A stretch of 64,000 bases of DNA from [Phialemoniopsis] sp. UDSM-2020 (Eukaryota > Ascomycota > Sordariomycetes > Thyridiales > Thyridiaceae). The notes below the pieces were generated by a model that saw only the letters and a list, made by a program, of their open reading frames with translations, ran no database searches and was not told the DNA's origin. This document shows, piece by piece, positions 32,230-43,582 of this stretch. Position 1 is the stretch's first letter. Every line of letters begins with the position of its first letter. The DNA lies in assembly GCA_018873225.1 (NCBI GenBank), contig JAEILZ010000007.1, forward strand, positions 1,798,001 through 1,862,000, in the 5' to 3' direction. Position numbers and translations under genes: made by a program.

Positions 32230-34633
32230 ATGGCTTCAGAGCCAGCTTCAAATACCCGGGTCAGATGGTTCACCCCCTTTCGCAAGGGTCCCGGAAATGG
32301 TGAACCCAACAGCGAAAAGTCTCGCGTCTCGACATGGAGTATGGGCATCTTGAACGACACCAAGACGATCGAAGTACCGGGGTCTGTCCTGCTCCTCGCC
32401 AAGCATCGCAATGAGCCCCTGGGTCTGCGTAATGCGCCGGCTCGTACGTCTCACTCTTCACTTCCCGTCGGCTATGTCCAGGATATTCCCGCTCCTGCGC
32501 CTGCACCAACTACGGAGGAGGAGAAGAAGAAGACCTCGGATGGCAAGATCATCCTCGAGCCTCAGCCCGAGGATTCCGCCAATGATCCTCTCAACTGGCC
32601 CTCATGGCGCAGAGATTCAGCCCTCCTGTCTCTCGGACTCTACTGCATGATCGGAGGAGGTCTCACGCCGCTTCTTGCCGCGGGCTTCGGCGATGTGGCG
32701 CATGATTATGATGTCGAGGTGGAGCACGTCTCGCTGACGACTGGCCTGTACATGATGGGCATGGGCCTCGGATCCGTCATTTTCTCCCCGACGGCTATCC
32801 TGTACGGAAAGCGGCCTGTCTACCTGTTCAGCTCCGTACTGCTCATCTGCTGTTCGATATGGTGTGCCTTATCACCCAACTTTGTCTCCTTGCTCCTGGC
32901 TCGGATCTTTCAGGGTGTGGCGGTCAGTCCCGTCGAGTGTCTGCCATCAGCAACCATCGCCGAGATCTTCTTCCTCCATGAGCGTGCTTATCGGATCGGT
33001 ATCTACACACTTCTCCTGCTTGGCGGCAAGAATCTAGTGCCTCTGGTTAGCGCTGCTATCATTCAACGGCTTGGATGGCGCTGGGTTTTCTGGTAAGTCA
33101 TTCGTCATCGCCTGAACTGAACATACCTCTGATAACTCGATTAGGATGGTGGCTATTGTCGTTGGATTCTGCGGGGTTCTGCTCTTTTTCTTCGTGCCGG
33201 AGACCTTTTGGGACAGGACGCCTATCCGTCGGACAAGGAAGCACAGTCACAGGCCCAACTTCTTGCGAAGACTCTCATCGAAGCACCCGCTTTCCCGGGG
33301 TTCGCATCCTCCCACATCAGCCGTCACACCACGCATCAGCATCGACCGTTCGGGTGTTGCCTCGCCCACTAGCCCTACCCACCATCAACCGAAGGAGAGG
33401 CAAGTACATGTAGGCTTTGCATCCGAAGTGCACACTTCCAGTGTTGACGGACCACCCCACGCCCGACCTCGCGCGGACAGCAACGCTTCGCAGCAGCCAT
33501 CTGCGACTCCTCGCCAAGAAGACACCGTCCCTCGTGTCTTCCAAGGCTCCATGGATCATGATGCTGGCCAGGATGTCGTCCCGAGCACTTCTGGTCCGGT
33601 TCAACCGGCTGAGCTGACGGAAAAGCTCCAGGCCCTGACACCCGCTCCAGGGGAGGAACACATCTCGCGAGAGGCCGCACCTCGCCATGATTCGGATGCA
33701 ATGCCACATCTGCAGAGCCCCCCTCAATCACACTCCCCTGGGTCGACTACTCCACGGGATTACTACCTTTCTTCGGCATATTCACAGCACAGAGTCACTG
33801 ATAGCGAGAGTCAATCAGTCTCGTCAGCCTCGATCACCCCGGGAATTGTACCATACACCCACAACCTCCGAGAGCTCCCCGCTCGCTCCTTTGGCCAGCA
33901 GCTGAAGCCCTACCACGGCCGATTGAACAAGGACAAGTGGATCAAGGTCATGGTCCGGCCTTTCATCCTCTTCTCTTACCCCGCCGTGCTCTGGTCCTCC
34001 GTCGTCTACGCCTGCTCCATCGGCTGGCTCATCGTCATTTCCGAGTCCGTGTCCGTCATTTACCGCAACAAGGAGAGTTACAACTTTGACGCCCTGCAGA
34101 GCGGCCTGATCTACATCTCACCCTTCATCGGCGGCATCCTCGGCACAGCCGTCGCTGGCAAAGTGTCCGATATTGTGGTCAAGTACATGGCCTCGCGCAA
34201 CGGAGGTCTCTACGAGCCCGAGTTCCGCCTCGTCATGGCCGCGCCCATCGCCATCACCACCGTCATCGGCCTTATGGGCTTTGGCTGGTCCGCTCAAGAG
34301 AAGAACGCTTGGATCGTGCCTACCGTCTTCTTCGGCATCGTCTCCTTCGGGTGCTCTCTGGGCTCCACGACCTCCATCACTTTCTGCGTCGACAGCTACC
34401 GCCAGTACGCTGGCGAGGCCCTCGTCACGCTCAACTTTAGCAAGAACATCTTTCACGGTCTGGTCTTCTCGCTCTTCGTGACGGGGTGGATCACGAGCGA
34501 CGGGCCCAAGTCGGTGTATATCTGGATCGGCGTCATACAGCTGATCCTCCTCGTCTCTACGATCCCCATGTACATTTTTGGCAAGAGGGCTAGGATGTGG
34601 ACAGTTCGTAAGAACTTTATGGAGAAGTTCTAA
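32230..34633 (+). CDS. MFS transporter, HOL1-like DHA1 family
   Basis: Two exons, 32230-33092 and 33145-34633, give 783 aa. After a polar 125-residue N-terminus with the family block NDPLNWPSWRRDSALL come six membrane segments, including MGLGSVIFSPTAILYGKRPVY (the region of MFS motif A) and WRWVFWMVAIVVGF, ending VPETFWDR. A Ser/Pro/His-rich loop of roughly 240 residues separates this from six further segments starting KVMVRPFILFSYPAVLW. Family role: plasma-membrane proton-coupled transport; yeast Hol1 carries polyamines and related cations. The large central loop and 783-aa length exceed the usual 500-600 aa. Substrate is not evident. Intron is 52 bp with a GTAAGT donor. Confidence 0.9.
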
Positions 34634-34977
34634 ACCATGACTGGGAGTTTATCATCCGGTTTTCTCTCTTTTCTTTGCATGACTTGCATGGTACCAGCAT
34701 CGGGTTTCTGGGAGTTTACGGGGCATGGACGGTCGGTCACGCATCTTGCATATGTTTTGCTACTGTTGGTTCATCATTTACAGGATTCAAATGCAGTAAA
34801 TTCATTGTTAAACTTTTTCGTCCTCTCATCATGCTAGCAACATTGTAAAGCAAATTCTTATAGCAAACTTATGTTTTACCCTCGTCCTTCGAAACATGTC
34901 TCTCCTTTTCTCTCTTCTCCCTCTTCCCCTTCGTTTTTATCTTCGCTTCCCGTCTTCAGAATTTGAGCATGAATGCT
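34634..34977. other. Convergent 3' region, MFS / helicase
   Basis: The 344 bp of AT- and CT-rich DNA between converging genes holds only 3' UTR-like sequence. Confidence 0.4.
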
Positions 34978-37900
34978 CTAGGTGAAGAGAGAAGTCAGCT
35001 CCGCAGGATTGGGAACGTGGTCCACCGTGATCGTCGTCGCCATGGGGTTCTGGCGAGCAAGGTCACAGTTTCGGACGTGGTGGTGATACTCCCGACCGGC
35101 ATCGTTGCACGGCTGGCAGACCAAAGTCTTGGTACATGTTCCAGTTTCGTGGACAGTGAAGCACGTACGGCAGAGATTGAGCCAGTCCGCGCCGTTCTGC
35201 TCGATAACGGCACCAGCTTCTTGATGCTTGCGGTAAAGAGTCCGGATGTTCTTGGCCGGCTGTGTCAACTTATCCACATCGGTGTGCTTGAAAAGACCGG
35301 AGCTGGTGATAACGATCGAGGCAGATCGCACTCGGGTGTCCAGTGTGCAGAGGACTTTGTCATCGCCGGCATGACCCACGCCAGCGGTCCGGACAAGGTC
35401 GATGATCGCAAAGTCACACTCCAAGCCCTGGCAGCCCCTCTCCGTTAAGAACGTCACCTTGCTCGAACACCATTCCGCGGGGCTTAGCAGCAATCTGCAC
35501 TTCTGCTGGTGCAGATTCGTCTGCGCCCGGTATGGTGTCATCACGAAGATCGACGCTCGCTCGCTGGGCTGATCATCAGCTTTGAACGGCTTCGAGTAGA
35601 TTCCGGCGCGGTGGAGGAAGGCGACGAGCTCGGCCACGAGACATGCGTTCGCTTCGTTGATTGCACTCGTGCCACTGGCTGTTTCGTTCTGTCCTGCCAT
35701 GTCGATGAGCATGCGCGAGCCAGTCGACGCAGGAGCTAGCGCGCGGAGCACCTTGACGCTGTGGCCAGTCGCCACGGGCATGTATCCCGCAGAGTGACCC
35801 GATGTCATACGTGAGCCGTAGAACATGTCGGACGGAAATTGGTGAAGACCGCCAAGAGCACGCCAATTGATGTCAAGATAGATCACCTTGGCACCGGCAT
35901 CCCTGTGCCGCTGCATCATGGGTACCAGCATTTGCTGGACGAAGGGGTTGATGAACTGCTTCGGACCCCTGTCCTTGTTTGCTCCGTTCGAAAGCAACAG
36001 GACCGTGAGCTGGTCTGGGTCACCAGTTACAATGCAGGCGAGCCTCTTCGGACATCTCGCCAACACACTGAGCACTGTGGCCTCGTCCATGCGAGCTCCC
36101 TCGTCAATGTGGACGATATCGAAGTCGACGACCCGCTGGTCCATGAGTCCGTTGAATGCGGCAGGAGTGGCGAAGACAGCATCAGACTCTTCCAGCACGC
36201 TCCTCATGACCATGTCAGCGCATCTCCTGTAGTCATTTTGTGTGTCCCAATCTTTGTCTTGGTCTTCCTGCATTTCGAGGAGGCGAGCATAGCTCAGTGG
36301 ATCCTCCAATATCTTCTTCCAACAGAGAGAGGCAAGCGAGTGTTCGCCGCCATGGTGAACACGCTGCATGCCTTTGCCTCGAGCATTCATATCGTCAACA
36401 ATTTTTCTCATGGTTGTCGCAGCGTCCGGGTAGTTGGAAGAAGAGATGCCGTCGTTCACGGGTAGCCTGGGTGCGATGTCCATGTCCTCGAGCTTTCGGC
36501 GCTCAGCGGCCCAGCCGTTCATGCGAACAAGCTTTGGGGCCATTTTGAACTCTTTCGCCTCCGCTGCAAACCGGACGAGCTGGTCGTTTCCGGATTGGTT
36601 GGTCCCGACAATGTAGGCCACTCTGGGACTTCGAGGCACAAAGTCCGAGTAGCCGCATGCAGGATCAGCGTCTGCATTGGGTGTCTTTTCGGGTTTGATG
36701 ATTGCCACGGCACGAGCTTGTGCTCGATTTATTGGACGTGCCATAGCAAGTAGAATCTTGAAGTGAGCAAGAGTCGTTTTTCCGCTGCCAGGGACCCCAA
36801 TGATGATGTCATCACCGAAGGGGAGGTCATCGCAAGCGAGAAAGCCAAGTTGCTGTTCACGATCCAATCGAAGGAATGCCTTCAAAAAGAGAGATTCTTG
36901 TTCGTCGTCGGAGTTGTCGTCGCCGGAATCCTTGTCATCATCATTCTGGATGCGCTTGCGGAGTATCTCGAATAGGGGGAACATCTTGAAGTAATCATGG
37001 CGCCAGGGCTGCCCCTGAAAGTCGAGAATCCATTGCGAATACGCTCTTGTGAACTGATTTTCACCAGACAAGGTCGTGAATACACCAACACCCTTGAGCT
37101 GCAGGTTGAAGTCGATGTCGAATTCTTGTCGATGAATCGTCACCGTCTCGAAGGTTTGTTCAGCTTCAGAGAGGGCCATAGAAATGAGCTCCGAGAGGTT
37201 TCCCCGGTAGCCGACAGATTTGACCCCATGGAGACAAAAGCTAGAATGATCTCCAGCATCATAATGCTGCACACAAGCCTGCTCCTTCGGAGCTTCGGCG
37301 TAGAACACCGTACCTCCTAGCCGGTGGAGTTCTGGTGGCGTGTCAAGACGAACGGCCTTCCACCGAGGGCCGTCTGACGTGTTGTTGGATGAGACCGTGA
37401 AAGTGCCTGTGCGCCTGAGTATATGAGAGCCCAAAACAAGTTGGACCTTTTCGCCAGTGGGAGGCATAAGCTCAGTCGCGGTCGTGTCGAGAATAGCGAC
37501 AAAGTACGCGAGTGGCCGCGCGTCGCTCTGTAAAGGCTGGAGAGGGATAAACACTGCCTTCAGTTGGTATTTCTTCAACTTTTCGATCTGCTCCACACTG
37601 TAAAGATATTCGTACTGTGCGCCGACTGCGAGGACAAAGGATCGATGTGCCGGTGTCTGGAAATAAGTAGTCGGAGATTCCAAGCACGGGAGAGGTAGTT
37701 CGTCTGGTCTCCTCAAAGTCGTCCTGGTGAGCTCAAAGGTCCCGCGACATTTTAAGAAAACCTCCTTCAGAGGGTTGGTTTGCGCGTATTGCCGGCAATG
37801 ACACAACCTGTTGAATTCGTAACGGTAGATGTCAAGCTGGTGAGAAAACATGCAGAATCGAAGCTGCACATGGTCTTGAGACCAAAATTTTGCGAGCCTG

Positions 37901-38400
37901 GCAATGATCGACTCGATGGGCAATTTCTTGGCGACGTCAGTCTGGACTCGATGTACAATGCCAGATTGACGAACGGTTATGATCATGAAGGCGCCCCTCT
38001 TGATGCGGACATGGAGATTTTCGTCGGCCTCAATGTACTTCCACTCCCGCATGATCTTGTGCAGAGCATCGCGATCGTAAGGACCCGCCTTGGGCTGGGT
38101 AACAATGTCCTTGTAGAACAAGGTGGTCTCACCAAACCAGGTCAGGACGTTGTCAATACGATAGCCGTATTTGATCACAAGCTCGCCGAGGCCGACCTTG
38201 GGCGATTTGAAAACAAGAGCCGTCTTGAACTTCTCTGTGGCCGCATACCCGAGCTCAAGGATGTGGGCCTTGTCGTAGGGGACAATGAACTCATCTGAGC
38301 CGACCAGGCACGGCAACTGGCTCGAGCGGCTGGTTTGTAAGGCCAGCTTCTCATCGTTCAGATGCAGTTTCTGGACGATTTGTGTGACCTCATCGATCAT
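34978..38400 (-). CDS. Divergent UPF1-like SF1 helicase with C-terminal zinc-binding motif
   Basis: One uninterrupted exon of 1140 aa. The first 500 residues match nothing I know. The helicase core begins with Walker A GVPGSGKTT (535-543), then DEGAR (766-770) at motif II, GDPDQL (793-798) at motif III, DINWR (about 843-847), TPYRAQ (955-960), ERGCQGLECD (987-996) at motif V and DTRVR (1021-1025) at motif VI, the order of UPF1/SMG-type SF1 helicases. Motifs II and VI differ from the usual DEAxQ and TRAR forms. The C-terminus has a Cys/His cluster from C1077 to C1112 (CxxC, H, C, CxxC, HHH, C) that could bind zinc. Role is likely RNA or DNA unwinding in surveillance, silencing or defence; this is inference. 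It is not a transposon protein by any feature I can see. Confidence 0.85.
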   Translation of the reverse strand: MIDEVTQIVQKLHLNDEKLALQTSRSSQLPCLVGSDEFIVPYDKAHILELGYAATEKFKTALVFKSPKVGLGELVIKYGYRIDNVLTWFGETTLFYKDIVTQPKAGPYDRDALHKIMREWKYIEADENLHVRIKRGAFMIITVRQSGIVHRVQTDVAKKLPIESIIARLAKFWSQDHVQLRFCMFSHQLDIYRYEFNRLCHCRQYAQTNPLKEVFLKCRGTFELTRTTLRRPDELPLPCLESPTTYFQTPAHRSFVLAVGAQYEYLYSVEQIEKLKKYQLKAVFIPLQPLQSDARPLAYFVAILDTTATELMPPTGEKVQLVLGSHILRRTGTFTVSSNNTSDGPRWKAVRLDTPPELHRLGGTVFYAEAPKEQACVQHYDAGDHSSFCLHGVKSVGYRGNLSELISMALSEAEQTFETVTIHRQEFDIDFNLQLKGVGVFTTLSGENQFTRAYSQWILDFQGQPWRHDYFKMFPLFEILRKRIQNDDDKDSGDDNSDDEQESLFLKAFLRLDREQQLGFLACDDLPFGDDIIIGVPGSGKTTLAHFKILLAMARPINRAQARAVAIIKPEKTPNADADPACGYSDFVPRSPRVAYIVGTNQSGNDQLVRFAAEAKEFKMAPKLVRMNGWAAERRKLEDMDIAPRLPVNDGISSSNYPDAATTMRKIVDDMNARGKGMQRVHHGGEHSLASLCWKKILEDPLSYARLLEMQEDQDKDWDTQNDYRRCADMVMRSVLEESDAVFATPAAFNGLMDQRVVDFDIVHIDEGARMDEATVLSVLARCPKRLACIVTGDPDQLTVLLLSNGANKDRGPKQFINPFVQQMLVPMMQRHRDAGAKVIYLDINWRALGGLHQFPSDMFYGSRMTSGHSAGYMPVATGHSVKVLRALAPASTGSRMLIDMAGQNETASGTSAINEANACLVAELVAFLHRAGIYSKPFKADDQPSERASIFVMTPYRAQTNLHQQKCRLLLSPAEWCSSKVTFLTERGCQGLECDFAIIDLVRTAGVGHAGDDKVLCTLDTRVRSASIVITSSGLFKHTDVDKLTQPAKNIRTLYRKHQEAGAVIEQNGADWLNLCRTCFTVHETGTCTKTLVCQPCNDAGREYHHHVRNCDLARQNPMATTITVDHVPNPAELTSLFT

Positions 38401-40368
38401 CTTGGCTGCTACCGTACGGCGGCTGGAACAGATTGAAAAACACGACGTGTGCCAAAGGGTAGCTGACTAGGGGAGTACCAAGTGTAGCTCGGCGCACACA
38501 GGGACAAGTAGAACTCGGCCTTGTGGTACTGTGATTGCTGACCACGGGGCTGCTGGGGAAGTGAGGTTTATGTGAAAGATATTGCAAGTGAAAGTGATGA
38601 ATTGGTGAGGGCTGAGATGGGAATGAACAGCACAGTCCAAGAATGACAGGCCAGCTGCATGAATGTGCTTAGAAAGGGGATAGAAGAAGACACTCCCAAG
38701 ATGAAGTAAAGAGTGGCCCTTATCTCGCACCACAGTACACGTGAAAATGAGAGATAAGTGAGAACTTGAGGCTTGAAGATGGGGTGCTAGATGAGCTGTA
38801 TTTCTTTCCTTGGGAGGGATAGGGGGAATTGGGAGGTGGAGGCGATATGGATCGTCTGTGGAGAGGATTAAACCAAGAAGAGGTAGGTACCTACGGGTGG
38901 CTATTTATCATTAAGGAGGCTCGTAGTTGCCTATTGACTGCAAGCTGAGTATCTCTTGCCCCCCTTGGCCACCTTCATGAGCCTGTGCGCTAATGCTCAC
39001 TGCAATAGACATAGCCGTGTCAAGACAATCGTCAAGTTCAATCAGTCATCCCTCAGAAATCAAATCGTCGAACCTTACCACGTTTTCTCGGGACTGCTTG
39101 GCGTAGACTACGTTCAACATACCATGCCTTCGCATCCACCTTGCCCACCAGCTCAATTGCGTGAAGTCCCAGATTCCAACGATTGTGTAGTCGGCCGGGG
39201 GAAATCGCCGGGCTCCGTGCTGGAACAACTGTACACCCGGACGGTCCGGGGCTCTGAAGACATAGTATATGTCTTTCGCGTTTGGAAGTGGCGGGCGGAG
39301 GTAGAACCGGCGATATCGGCGATGTTCGTGCGGATTGAACCCAGCGACAACTCGGAGCGAGAAGTCAGTATCAATGATGACCGACCACATGGTCTGTGCA
39401 AGTCGAGTTGAGGATATTACAGCTAGGAGTGCCCATACTGATCACGGGTTTGACTCAAGAGACCAAAACAGGTCCAGCAGAGCCGACTTTGGCACATTTT
39501 ATACTGTCATTCTGCATAGCGATTCATCAGCACAGCAAGGAGTTCGCAGACGTGAATGGTTCACTAGTCTTCCCAAGGCCTCGACGTCTCGTCGCTACCA
39601 GCATGAGTTGATAACGTATTGAAAGGCGGCAGCTAGTCATGAGGCTCCCCTAAGCTGTGACGTCTAGTCGAAAGTTTACTTGTAAGCTTTCCATTTCCTG
39701 AAAACCTGCCAGTCTCCTGCTCCTGAACTAAGAAGGCCGCGGATAGTGAACAACCGCATGATGCAAAGACCATTCTCACGGTCACAGTGTATGAGCTGAA
39801 AGCCATATGGACTCTTGACGGGATGTTTCCCCGAGAACAGCCGAAGAGATCGCTGCTACTTCCAGGCAATCTAAGACATCTTGCAAGAAAACTTCCTTTT
39901 CTTTTGATCTCTCTGGCTTTGCTCCTTGGATTATCCCATTGCCTGATCTTTGAGCCAGGGTATCAACTTGGCCTTGCATTGCCAATTCCGTGAAGTTGAT
40001 CCGGCACCGAATTAAAGGTATAATAGAGGTAAGCTATTCCACGAGAGGTAATTTGGGCCATCCTGGTCGGGAGCTTACACATAGTTTGATAATATGAGCT
40101 AGTGAAGAGACGCCGACATGGCTCAAGGAGAAGCTTTCCCGGACCCCACGCCGATCCCTGTTGATGCCGTGTGCGGCCCTCTCGCCATCACCCATTTGGG
40201 ATTAGCAAAGCTGGGGAAGCTGGGGTAAAACAGCCCGTGTAAGTGTTTATGGGAAACGTTTTGCCTTCGTTATTTAAGAGCTGACCTCCCAGCCAGTCCC
40301 CACCCTTGATGGGCGAGTAGCCATCAACTCTGCCAAGCACTGCCGTAGTGTCTGTACACATACAGAAA
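38401..40368. other. 2-kb intergenic region, helicase / sugar transporter
   Basis: Holds promoters of the two divergent neighbours. The only frame with some protein-like character is a minus-strand one at 39046-39390, listed separately. No RNA gene or clear repeat was seen. Confidence 0.4.
39046..39390 (-). CDS. Possible small hypothetical protein or gene relic
   Basis: An open frame of 114 aa, MWSVIIDTDFSLRVVAGFNP..., with many aromatic and charged residues (YRRFYLRPPLPNAKDIYYVF, WDFTQLSWWARWMRRH) and a balanced composition, unlike most chance frames nearby. No family is recognised and no introns are needed. It stands alone between divergent genes. It may be a short real gene, a remnant of a larger one, or chance. 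Confidence 0.25.
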   Translation of the reverse strand: MWSVIIDTDFSLRVVAGFNPHEHRRYRRFYLRPPLPNAKDIYYVFRAPDRPGVQLFQHGARRFPPADYTIVGIWDFTQLSWWARWMRRHGMLNVVYAKQSRENVVRFDDLISEG

Positions 40369-41994
40369 ATGACGAAAACCACACTGTACAACGTGCTCGT
40401 CGGCATGACGGTGGCCGTTGGAAGCTTCACCTATGGCTTCGGTAAGTGCACACCGTGGACTGTGTCTGCATCAGAATAGAAGGCTCACCTGGTCCAGGAT
40501 TCGCGTCCTTCGCGACAAGCATCGGCCAGCCGGGCTTCTTTCAGTACTTCAATCTCGAACCGAACGGGGCATACGCGAATCACATTATCGGCGCCGTCAA
40601 TGCCCTCTTTTTCTTCGGAGCCGTAGTTGGTGGGTTAACCGCAGGACCGGTCGCCGACCACTGGGGGCGACGCATAGCCCTTATCTCCGCCTCCGTGCTG
40701 TCCATCGTGGGAGGAGCCCTGACCGCCGGAAGCGTCCATGTCGCCATGCTCATTATCGTCCGCGTCCTTCAAGGCGCGGGACTCGGGGCCCTGGCGACTC
40801 TCACGCCGATCTACCTCGCCGAAGCCTCGACGCCGTCCAAGCGCGGCATGCTCACTGGCCTACACGGTTTCTTCCTGGTGAGCGGGTACAACATATCGGC
40901 CTGGGTCGGTTACGGCGCGTCCTACTCGACCAATCTGACCTTTGGATGGCGCGGCCCCTTGGCATTTACATGTATCCCGGCGGTAGTGCTCCTGATCGGC
41001 TGCACCTGGGTGCCCGAGTCGCCGCGGTGGCTGCTCATGAAGGGTCGTAATGATCAAGCCTGGACGGTGCTTAGCCGCCTTCACAGCGACACGAGTGACC
41101 CCGACCAGCTAGCCACCAACGAGGAGTTTTATCAGATGCGTAAGCAGATTGAGCTGGAGAGGAATAACCCCAGCGGCTACTGGACCATTTTGACCACACC
41201 CTCCTACGCCAAGCGAGCCTTTCTCTCGTGCTTTGTGCAATATGCGGCCAATGCCAGCGGCGGATTGGTTATTAACTACTATTCGGTCATTATATACGGT
41301 AATCTTGGCATGACTGGGCATATGCCCCTGCTGCTCTACGCTTTCTACACCTTGGTAGGAGCAATAGGCAACTTGGGATCTTTGCTAACTCTCGACTGGA
41401 CCGGCCGTCGTTTTGTAAGTTTCATCCTCTCCGTCTCTCGAATGCGAGAGTGAAGATACTGACCGCTTGGGCTAGGCACTTCTGACTGGCTTCATCGGCT
41501 GCCTTGTAGCCCTCATCATTGAGACCGCCATGATCGCAGAATTCGTTGTGAAGGAGAGCCCTGCATCCGTTGCAGGGCAGAAAGCCGCCATCTTCGCAAT
41601 TTTCCTCTTCGTGTTCGCTTACGGCTTTTTCATTGACGCTGCCTCTTTCGTGTACTCCAGCGAGATCTATCCGACCAACATTCGCTCTCGCGGCGTGGCG
41701 CTCAGTACCGCAACCTACTTTACCGCTTGCATCACGTTTGTAACTCCTGGAGCCACGGCTATTGCCAACATCAGCTGGCGATACTTCCTGGTATTTGCTT
41801 GCCTGACCACGGTTACGATCATCGTAATATACTTCTTTTTCCCAGAGACCAAGGGCAAATCGCTGGAGGAGCTGGCCGAGATTTTCGGAGACCCGGTCGT
41901 CGTACATATCACTGATGCCAACGAAGCTGAGAGGCATGAAATTGATCTCAAGATTCGGAACGAAAAGGCCAATCATGAGCATGTCGAGGCTTGA
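40369..41994 (+). CDS. MFS sugar transporter
   Basis: Three exons, 40369-40441, 40498-41414 and 41476-41994, give 502 aa with twelve membrane segments. Sugar porter signatures are present: GPVADHWGRRIAL in loop 2-3, RVLQGAGLGALATLTPIYLAE, the PESPRWLL motif after segment 6, DWTGRR in loop 8-9 and the C-terminal PETKGKSLEELAEIF. A gap occurs where many members have QQxxG before segment 7; here CFVQYAANASGGLVINYYS is found instead, so the substrate site may be altered. Family role: proton-coupled or facilitated monosaccharide or disaccharide uptake at the plasma membrane. Convergent with an SDR oxidoreductase whose stop is 76 bp away, which may point to a shared substrate. Confidence 0.92.
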
Positions 41995-42070
41995 ACTTCA
42001 GAGAGAACCTATCGTAGCCTAGACACTCAGAGCCTAAGCAAAGGAGGGAATAAGCATTGTCCATTAGATT

Positions 42071-42931
42071 CTAGTGTTCTAGCTCCTCGATATCAGTCGC
42101 TTTCATAACAGCCTGCATCCCTTCATCACAGTATTTGGGCACCACCCTGTAGTAGTGGTTGCGTCCCGAAAGCTCGACGGCCTCACCCCAGAGGACACCC
42201 TTCTTGTCTGCCTCAACGCCTTCGATCCTCGTCTTCTCTGGCGGCGTCTCATCCTTCCCATCCACCAGTATGAGTACCGCCTCAACGATCTTTTCAACCG
42301 GCGTGAAGAACTCGTCCGGAAAGTTTTGCCACTCCTTTTGTGACAGCAGATTCGTTCTCACCGTACCAGGGCATATGGCATTCACGCGGATGTGATCATG
42401 CAGCCAAAAGTGCTTCGCAATACTGCGCATCAGGCCTACGACACCGTGCTTGGCCGCCGAATAGATGGGGGAGTAGTAGCTCGGATAAATCCCGCCGCAG
42501 CTCGAGGTCATTACGAGGCACTGGTCATCCTGCGGTGCCTGCCTGAAGTAATGCTGCGCCAAGTAGGAAGTTGTCACTACCGCGTCCATACAGATCTTGA
42601 GTACGAGCAGGCTCGGCTCGGGCGGCGGCTTGCTGCCGGTGTCGTGCTTCATGTAGAAGTTGTCGCGCTCGGCAATGCCCGCGTTGGCAAAGATGAAATC
42701 CAGACGCCCTGATGCCTTGAAGGCAGCTTCGAAAGCGGCAGCCAGAGACGCGTACTGTGTTGCATCGGCTTGGTGAAAGGTGGCGCCCTGCACTGAAGCC
42801 GCTGCAGCTTTCCCGGCCTCGGCGTTGAGGTCCACGAGATGGAGGTCCCAGCCACCGCGCGCCGAGAGTGCCTCCGCAACCGCCAGGCCCATACCGCTCG
42901 CGCCTCCCGTGATTATTGCTGTCTTTGCCAT
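42071..42931 (-). CDS. Short-chain dehydrogenase/reductase
   Basis: Single exon, 286 aa from the ATG at 42931; an in-frame ATG at 43000 would add 23 residues, but MAKTAIITGGASGMG is the classical SDR start. Cofactor motif TGGASGMG at 8-15, Asp34 after the second strand (HLVDLN) suggesting NAD(H) preference, NAG at 83-85, catalytic Ser143/144, Tyr157 and Lys161 (YSAAK), and the PGTVRTNL loop. The overall pattern resembles 15-hydroxyprostaglandin dehydrogenase-like fungal SDRs. The substrate is probably a secondary alcohol or sugar alcohol; unproven. It converges with a sugar transporter, which could supply the substrate. Confidence 0.9.
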   Translation of the reverse strand: MAKTAIITGGASGMGLAVAEALSARGGWDLHLVDLNAEAGKAAAASVQGATFHQADATQYASLAAAFEAAFKASGRLDFIFANAGIAERDNFYMKHDTGSKPPPEPSLLVLKICMDAVVTTSYLAQHYFRQAPQDDQCLVMTSSCGGIYPSYYSPIYSAAKHGVVGLMRSIAKHFWLHDHIRVNAICPGTVRTNLLSQKEWQNFPDEFFTPVEKIVEAVLILVDGKDETPPEKTRIEGVEADKKGVLWGEAVELSGRNHYYRVVPKYCDEGMQAVMKATDIEELEH

Positions 42932-43582
42932 GTTTCTAGTGCTCCGGGGATATGGTATTGTAAGTGTCATGGATGGCGTAACCTTGCTGAAGCTGAGCAC
43001 CGGCCGGCTTTATTGCGCCGTGCCAACTGCCGCCGCCGGTCTTGGAGCCCGCGAGGATCATGTTTTGCGAACTGACATGGCCATCATGGGACTACATGAC
43101 CCCGCATAGAGTTTCTACAAGTTTTACCCCATCGAGTGACGCGCTTTCGCGGCGGGAAAAGAGGTCGAATGTTCATGACGGAGGGGATGTCTCGCCCGGA
43201 TACGCGTCCCGGAATTGGTTCTCCGTACTAGTTCCTGGGTGGCTAGGAGCAACCCCAGCTACTCATTTCAGCTGAGATCCTCGTTGCAACCCTTACGGAT
43301 TTTCGAAACGAGTTTTCCGAAGACCACCGAGCAAGTCTGGTAATTCTCGAGGTGTACGAGTGGAATAGAGAGCAATTAGAGCTTCGAAGTTCGCACAGTG
43401 TTCTTGTTCTTGGTACTGGCTTTGATCACTCCCGTGGTATGCAAATCACTTGATGTAACACAGTGCGTTGTTACTAGTTTTTTGAGTATACAATGCCAGT
43501 GACGTGTACTTCTTCAAGCTCACTTGCAGCGTTTTCTGTCAGCTTCGTGTCTGGAGGCCCTCCCTTTGCAAAGCGTAGCGGG
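42932..43582. other. Intergenic region, SDR / NLR-like gene
   Basis: About 650 bp containing the SDR promoter and the 3' end of the NLR-like gene. No gene or repeat seen. Confidence 0.4.
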
